Assembly: GCF_001039355.2 (NCBI RefSeq)
Contig: NW_019774147.1
Span: 203,111-266,289, forward strand
Reading direction: 5' to 3'
Length of the DNA stretch: 63,179 nt
Source: Lingula anatina
Lineage: Eukaryota > Brachiopoda > Lingulata > Lingulida > Lingulidae
The notes below the pieces were generated by a model. The model had not been told where the DNA came from, did not search any database, and saw nothing but the letters and a program-made list of their open reading frames with translations. Shown here piece by piece: positions 59,810-63,179 of this stretch (positions within the stretch are counted from its first letter, which is position 1; each line of letters opens with the position of its first letter). A program made the position numbers and the translations under genes.

Positions 59810-62511
59810 CCTCAATTGCATAAAGACCTAAATGTCATATTAACATGTAGCAGTTACCAACAGTTTGATACATATGTACTTATGTGTTGTTAGGTTCACT
59901 CCATCCATGCTGGTTGAGAAACTATCAGCTAAGGGCAAGAAGCTTGGAGCAATCATTGATTTAACCAACACTCAACGTTATTATGATCCTCAGGTAAGTC
60001 ATCAGTTTTGTTTCAGATTATATGTTTTTTCTCTCAAACTCTGGGCATCATTTACTTTTTTTAGATTGAACTAGAAGTTCTTATTTGTTTGCCAAAGCAA
60101 CATGATATTTGGCAGCTGTCTGCTCTTCATAGGCACACATATAGTAATTTGTAAAAATCATTTAGTAATCTTTTGTAGTATAAAGTAGTAAACCAATTTT
60201 TTAAATGTGTAAACAACAGTTCCTTAGGAAAAACTTTCTGCAAAAGTATTTCACTGATAGTGACTTTAAAACTGAAGATAAAGTTGGATGAGTATACCAA
60301 AGTTTTTTACTCAGTAATAAAAGAATTGTAAGTGCCTGTGGTTATATATATTTAAATATATATTTGCAGGAAATAAAAAGTTGTGGGATTGAATATAACA
60401 AGCTAAATACAGTTGGACATGTTGTTCCAAGCAAGGATGTCATTGATAGGTATGTTCAGAACAAGAGCATAGTGCATAAAAGAGATAAATATTCAAAATT
60501 TTCATTTAATCTGCATTATGCCTGTTTGATTTATAAATGTCATTTAATATCATTTGCTAAACTGTAAACAATACATGTCAGAATGAGAGCTTGTATGTAC
60601 ATTTGATTATTATCAGTAATGAAGTGCATTTATTAGCTGCAAATGTTATGTCTGATGATATGCAATTTATTATAGTTTTGCCAATATGGTGAGCAGTTTC
60701 TTGGAGAGAAATAAAGGCACTGGTAAGTCAAATTCAGTTTCAAATGTGGCCACCCACCACATCAAAAAAGTTGTTGTTGGATCATATGCTTTGTACATAT
60801 CTGTTTTTTTTATCACTTGTGCAAGTATATTTCGAGGATAAACATCTAATCTAGACTTGAATTTAAAAGTATTCCATTTGAAATGACTGGTTAAGTAATC
60901 AACAAGTTATGGCTACTGCTATTAAAGTTAAATAAATGCATATTTGCAGATCTTCTCTTAGGAGTTCATTGTACTCATGGAGTAAACAGGTCTGGTCATC
61001 TAATCTGCAGGTGTGTATGTATATTTATATTAACATATTTTTGTATATATTGCAGCATTCATGCATATTATGTGTGCACAGGCAACTACTATAAATGGCT
61101 ACAAGGACAATGATTGAAAATTATTTTAACGTCATATTAAACAAATATGTCCTAGATCACAGTTGCGAAACTTCAGTTAACTCAATAAAAAAACCGTTTG
61201 CTTCTGTGTGTGCACTCTGAGAGATTTTCATCTGAACAGAATGAAGTTGTGATGAAAAGCTCACCTGTGTGTTGAGGTCATTTGTTTGTAAAAGAGAGTT
61301 ATCATTTGATGTCTTGATTTGCTATTATTTTCATTTAGGTATATGATAGACAAGCTTGGGGTCAGTCCTGATGAAGCCATTCAAGGTAATATTGCCGTGA
61401 ATAAGAAAATGTCTCAAGATAAATTCAGTTCTTAAAATGCGAATAAATACATAGAAATGTTATTGTTATATATATACATGCATACAGGCACAAATATGAA
61501 ATACTAATTTTTGATAAATTGAGAATTAATTGTATAAATTTCTTGTCTGACAGCATTTAATGAAGCACGGGGTCATAAGATAGAGAGAGAAAACTACCTA
61601 GCTCATTTAAGAGGTGAAAGTGTGTAAGTAATCTTGCATTGAAATAATTTTTTTATGTAAATGTTTTATTTAATGTTTTTCCGAATTATTTGATTTTTTA
61701 CAAAATGATAGGCACTAATACAATTAACAAAAATGAACACCAATTTCTATTGAGTAAGTGATTCATGTACCAACTTACCACTACTGAAACTTCTCTTTGC
61801 TTTTCTTTGAAATATGTTTCAAATCTTGGTTTTAGGTCACATTTAGATGAGGAACCAATGCAAGGCAGGTCCCACCGTGGTAAATGGAAATGCCATGAAA
61901 AAACACATGGTAGGAACAGGAATGTTCCTTATCAACATCAGAACAGAAATTTTAGAGAACAGGGTGCTTTCCAACCAAATCAAAGTGGCTGGTCTGGGTA
62001 TCAATATGACAATAGATATAATGTATACAACAGACAGTATGAAAAGGACAGTGGCAAATGGATATCGAACTTAAAAAATAATGGAAACAGTAGAGAGGGA
62101 TATGTAGGCAATAGAAAGGGATATAGAAGCAGTAGAGGGGGATATGGAGGTAGTAGAGGGGGGTATGGAGGATTTAGAGAGGGACGTGGAGACAACAGAG
62201 ACAGATATGGAGGAAATAGAGACGGATATAGAGGCAGTAGAAACGGATATGGAGGAAATGGAGAGGAATTTGGAGGCAGCAGTGATGGATATGGAGGAAG
62301 TAGATGGGAAAATGGAAATTTTGTAGAGAGAAGATGGCATCATGATGGTTACAGAGGGGGCAGTGGAAGGATAAGAGAGGATTTCAGAGGCTACAGAGGT
62401 CACGAATATAACAAACATAATATTTATTCTCAAGGGGAAGGTGGACAGTTTGGACCTTATGGGAATAACCCTGATAGATACTATTGGCCGAATTATTCAA
62501 ACATTCAATAA
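58116..62511 (+). CDS. DUSP11: DUSP11-like RNA 5'-phosphatase with Gly/Arg-rich tail
   Basis: Ten exons join in frame to 408 aa: 58116-58150 (ATG), 59231-59306, 59507-59541, 59894-59993, 60370-60449, 60676-60722, 60950-61010, 61339-61385, 61554-61623 and 61836-62511 (TAA). Conserved DUSP11 blocks: KRRDVPDRWEVYEPF, GTKFIAFKVPLK, LGAIIDLTNTQRYYDP, the cysteine-phosphatase signature HCTHGVNRSG (C132, R138), and ARGHKIERENYL. DUSP11 removes gamma and beta phosphates from 5'-triphosphorylated RNAs such as RNA polymerase III products, mainly in the nucleus. Residues after about 184 form a disordered tail; nt 62074-62430 encode imperfect repeats around GGYGGSR and NRDGYRG, an RGG/YGG-type RNA-binding sequence. 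I do not recall such repeats in human DUSP11. Head-to-head with dynactin. Confidence 0.93.
59755..59808. repeat. TA microsatellite in DUSP11 intron 3, second copy
   Basis: 54 bases of TA, longer than the paired 55307-55350. Confidence 0.95.
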
Positions 62512-62553
62512 CAGCTTTTGTTTTAACAAATCCAGTCCTCAGATTGAATGTTT

Positions 62554-62555
<2 letters not shown>

Positions 62556-62617
<62 letters not shown>
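62556..62617. repeat. AT microsatellite in DUSP11 3' UTR
   Basis: 62 bases of alternating AT, 45 bases past the stop codon. It could form a long hairpin in the mRNA. Confidence 0.9.
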
Positions 62618-62621
<4 letters not shown>

Positions 62622-62880
62622 CAAAGAGAACTACTTTTATTTTAAATTTTAAGTGGTTATGGGAAATTCATCATCTGGTGCTTTTTCAGTTAGCGATGTT
62701 ATGAATGTAAGCAATTATGTTTAGAGACCAGTTGTAAACTAAGTAGTATTTTCATCAACAGCAAGTGTTTTATAATTGTGATCCAAGCTTATGACAATTT
62801 TAGTGTATTCTGCAGTGTACTTTTTGTTTGAGGCAACAAATCATTGTGAAGCAACTTTTCCACTCGTAATATTTCTTCAG

Positions 62881-62886
62881 AATAAA
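62881..62886 (+). terminator. Candidate poly(A) signal of DUSP11
   Basis: AATAAA about 370 bases beyond the stop codon, just before a mobile element begins at about 62950. Confidence 0.5.
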
Positions 62887-62949
62887 AGTTATTCCAAGTA
62901 ACTTATGGAAATACATATTAATATTATAAATATAGATCTATAGTTTACA

Positions 62950-63179
62950 TTTTTATGTACAGACACAGATGTGTCTGTACGTATTGCCATCACCTGCGTC
63001 TGTCGTCGCCGATGCCGTCGCCAATGCCGGCGCCGTGCACTTTCCTTGTTAACACGATAAGTGGAGGGCAGTTTTACTTTTTGGCTTTATATTTACAGAG
63101 CTGATGAATATTCATAAAACGCAGGTCAAGTTCAAAAAGCGGCATGATCGGGCCATTATTGTAGAAGTTATGCTGTTTA
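62950..63179 (+). mobile_element. Mobile element with hairpin end, running off the window
   Basis: Starts TTTTTATGTACAGACACAG with the same hairpin and GCCGTCGCC tract as 15628-16443 and 55600-55719. It continues through GCACTTTCC, TGGAGGGCAGTTTTACTT and GAATATTCATAAAACGCAGG to the window end. This copy lacks the nested hAT-like element, giving the empty site TTGACC near 63125. Confidence 0.85.

Larger units (their letters stand above)
55722..60052. repeat. Dynactin 5' / DUSP11 5' block, second copy
   Basis: Partner of 51285-55601. It continues into the only complete DUSP11 gene. Confidence 0.9.

Noticed and set aside
62071-62433. 120-aa minus-strand frame, Ser/Ile-rich
   Set aside because: Antisense of the DUSP11 Gly/Arg repeat tail; an artefact of the repeat.
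1-63179. tRNA, rRNA or CRISPR arrays
   Set aside because: Scanned by eye for cloverleaf-like A/B box patterns, conserved rRNA stretches and regular repeat-spacer arrays; none convincing.

Overview
This window is AT-rich animal nuclear DNA. It has multi-exon genes with GT-AG introns, animal-specific gene families (dynactin p150Glued, DUSP11, PCED1/FAM113, a rhodopsin-class GPCR, a PHD/SAM chromatin protein), many short inverted-repeat elements and microsatellites. The gene content and an FMRFamide-receptor-like GPCR suggest an invertebrate. Several repeat families are of a kind I associate with marine invertebrates such as hemichordates, amphioxus, echinoderms and molluscs, but I cannot name the species.

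Layout. (1) 421-5349 (+): 3' part of a gene encoding two PHD fingers and a C-terminal SAM domain. (2) 5.4-8.5 kb: intergenic, with hairpin-forming repeats. (3) 8557-9777 (-): intronless coding region of a class A GPCR. (4) 9.8-12.5 kb: intergenic repeats, including a perfect 70-bp palindrome. (5) 12565-17079 (-): PCED1-like gene A, complete. (6) 19203-21338 (-): PCED1-like gene B, cut by a one-N contig join. (7) 23-30 kb: transposon-rich spacer with an unassembled gap and one unassigned 131-aa ORF. (8) 30187-32558 (+): PCED1-like gene C, which keeps the GDS motif. (9) 34497-52902 (-): dynactin subunit 1; 35 coding exons join in frame to about 1287 aa. (10) 53673-62511 (+): DUSP11-like RNA 5' phosphatase, head-to-head with dynactin, with a glycine/arginine-rich tail.

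Assembly. Single N's at 4397, 19202, 24706, 48264 and 55720 look like contig joins. After three of them (19202, 48264, 55720) the sequence restarts with a slightly diverged copy of what came before. The repeated stretches are about 4 kb of PCED1 A/B, about 1.9 kb of dynactin exons, and about 4.3 kb of the dynactin 5' end plus DUSP11 5' end. The simplest reading is heterozygous haplotypes placed in tandem, not true duplications. These paired copies act as natural filled/empty-site comparisons and expose several recent transposon insertions.

The genes do not form one pathway. Dynactin serves microtubule transport, DUSP11 removes 5' phosphates from RNA, PCED1 proteins are predicted esterases, the PHD/SAM protein reads chromatin, and the GPCR is probably a peptide receptor. 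I did not find a clearly new multi-gene system. The most novel items are the PCED1 copies with a changed GDS motif, the RGG-type tail on DUSP11, a transposon whose inverted ends are built from a reiterated C-tract unit, and nested mobile elements with visible empty sites.
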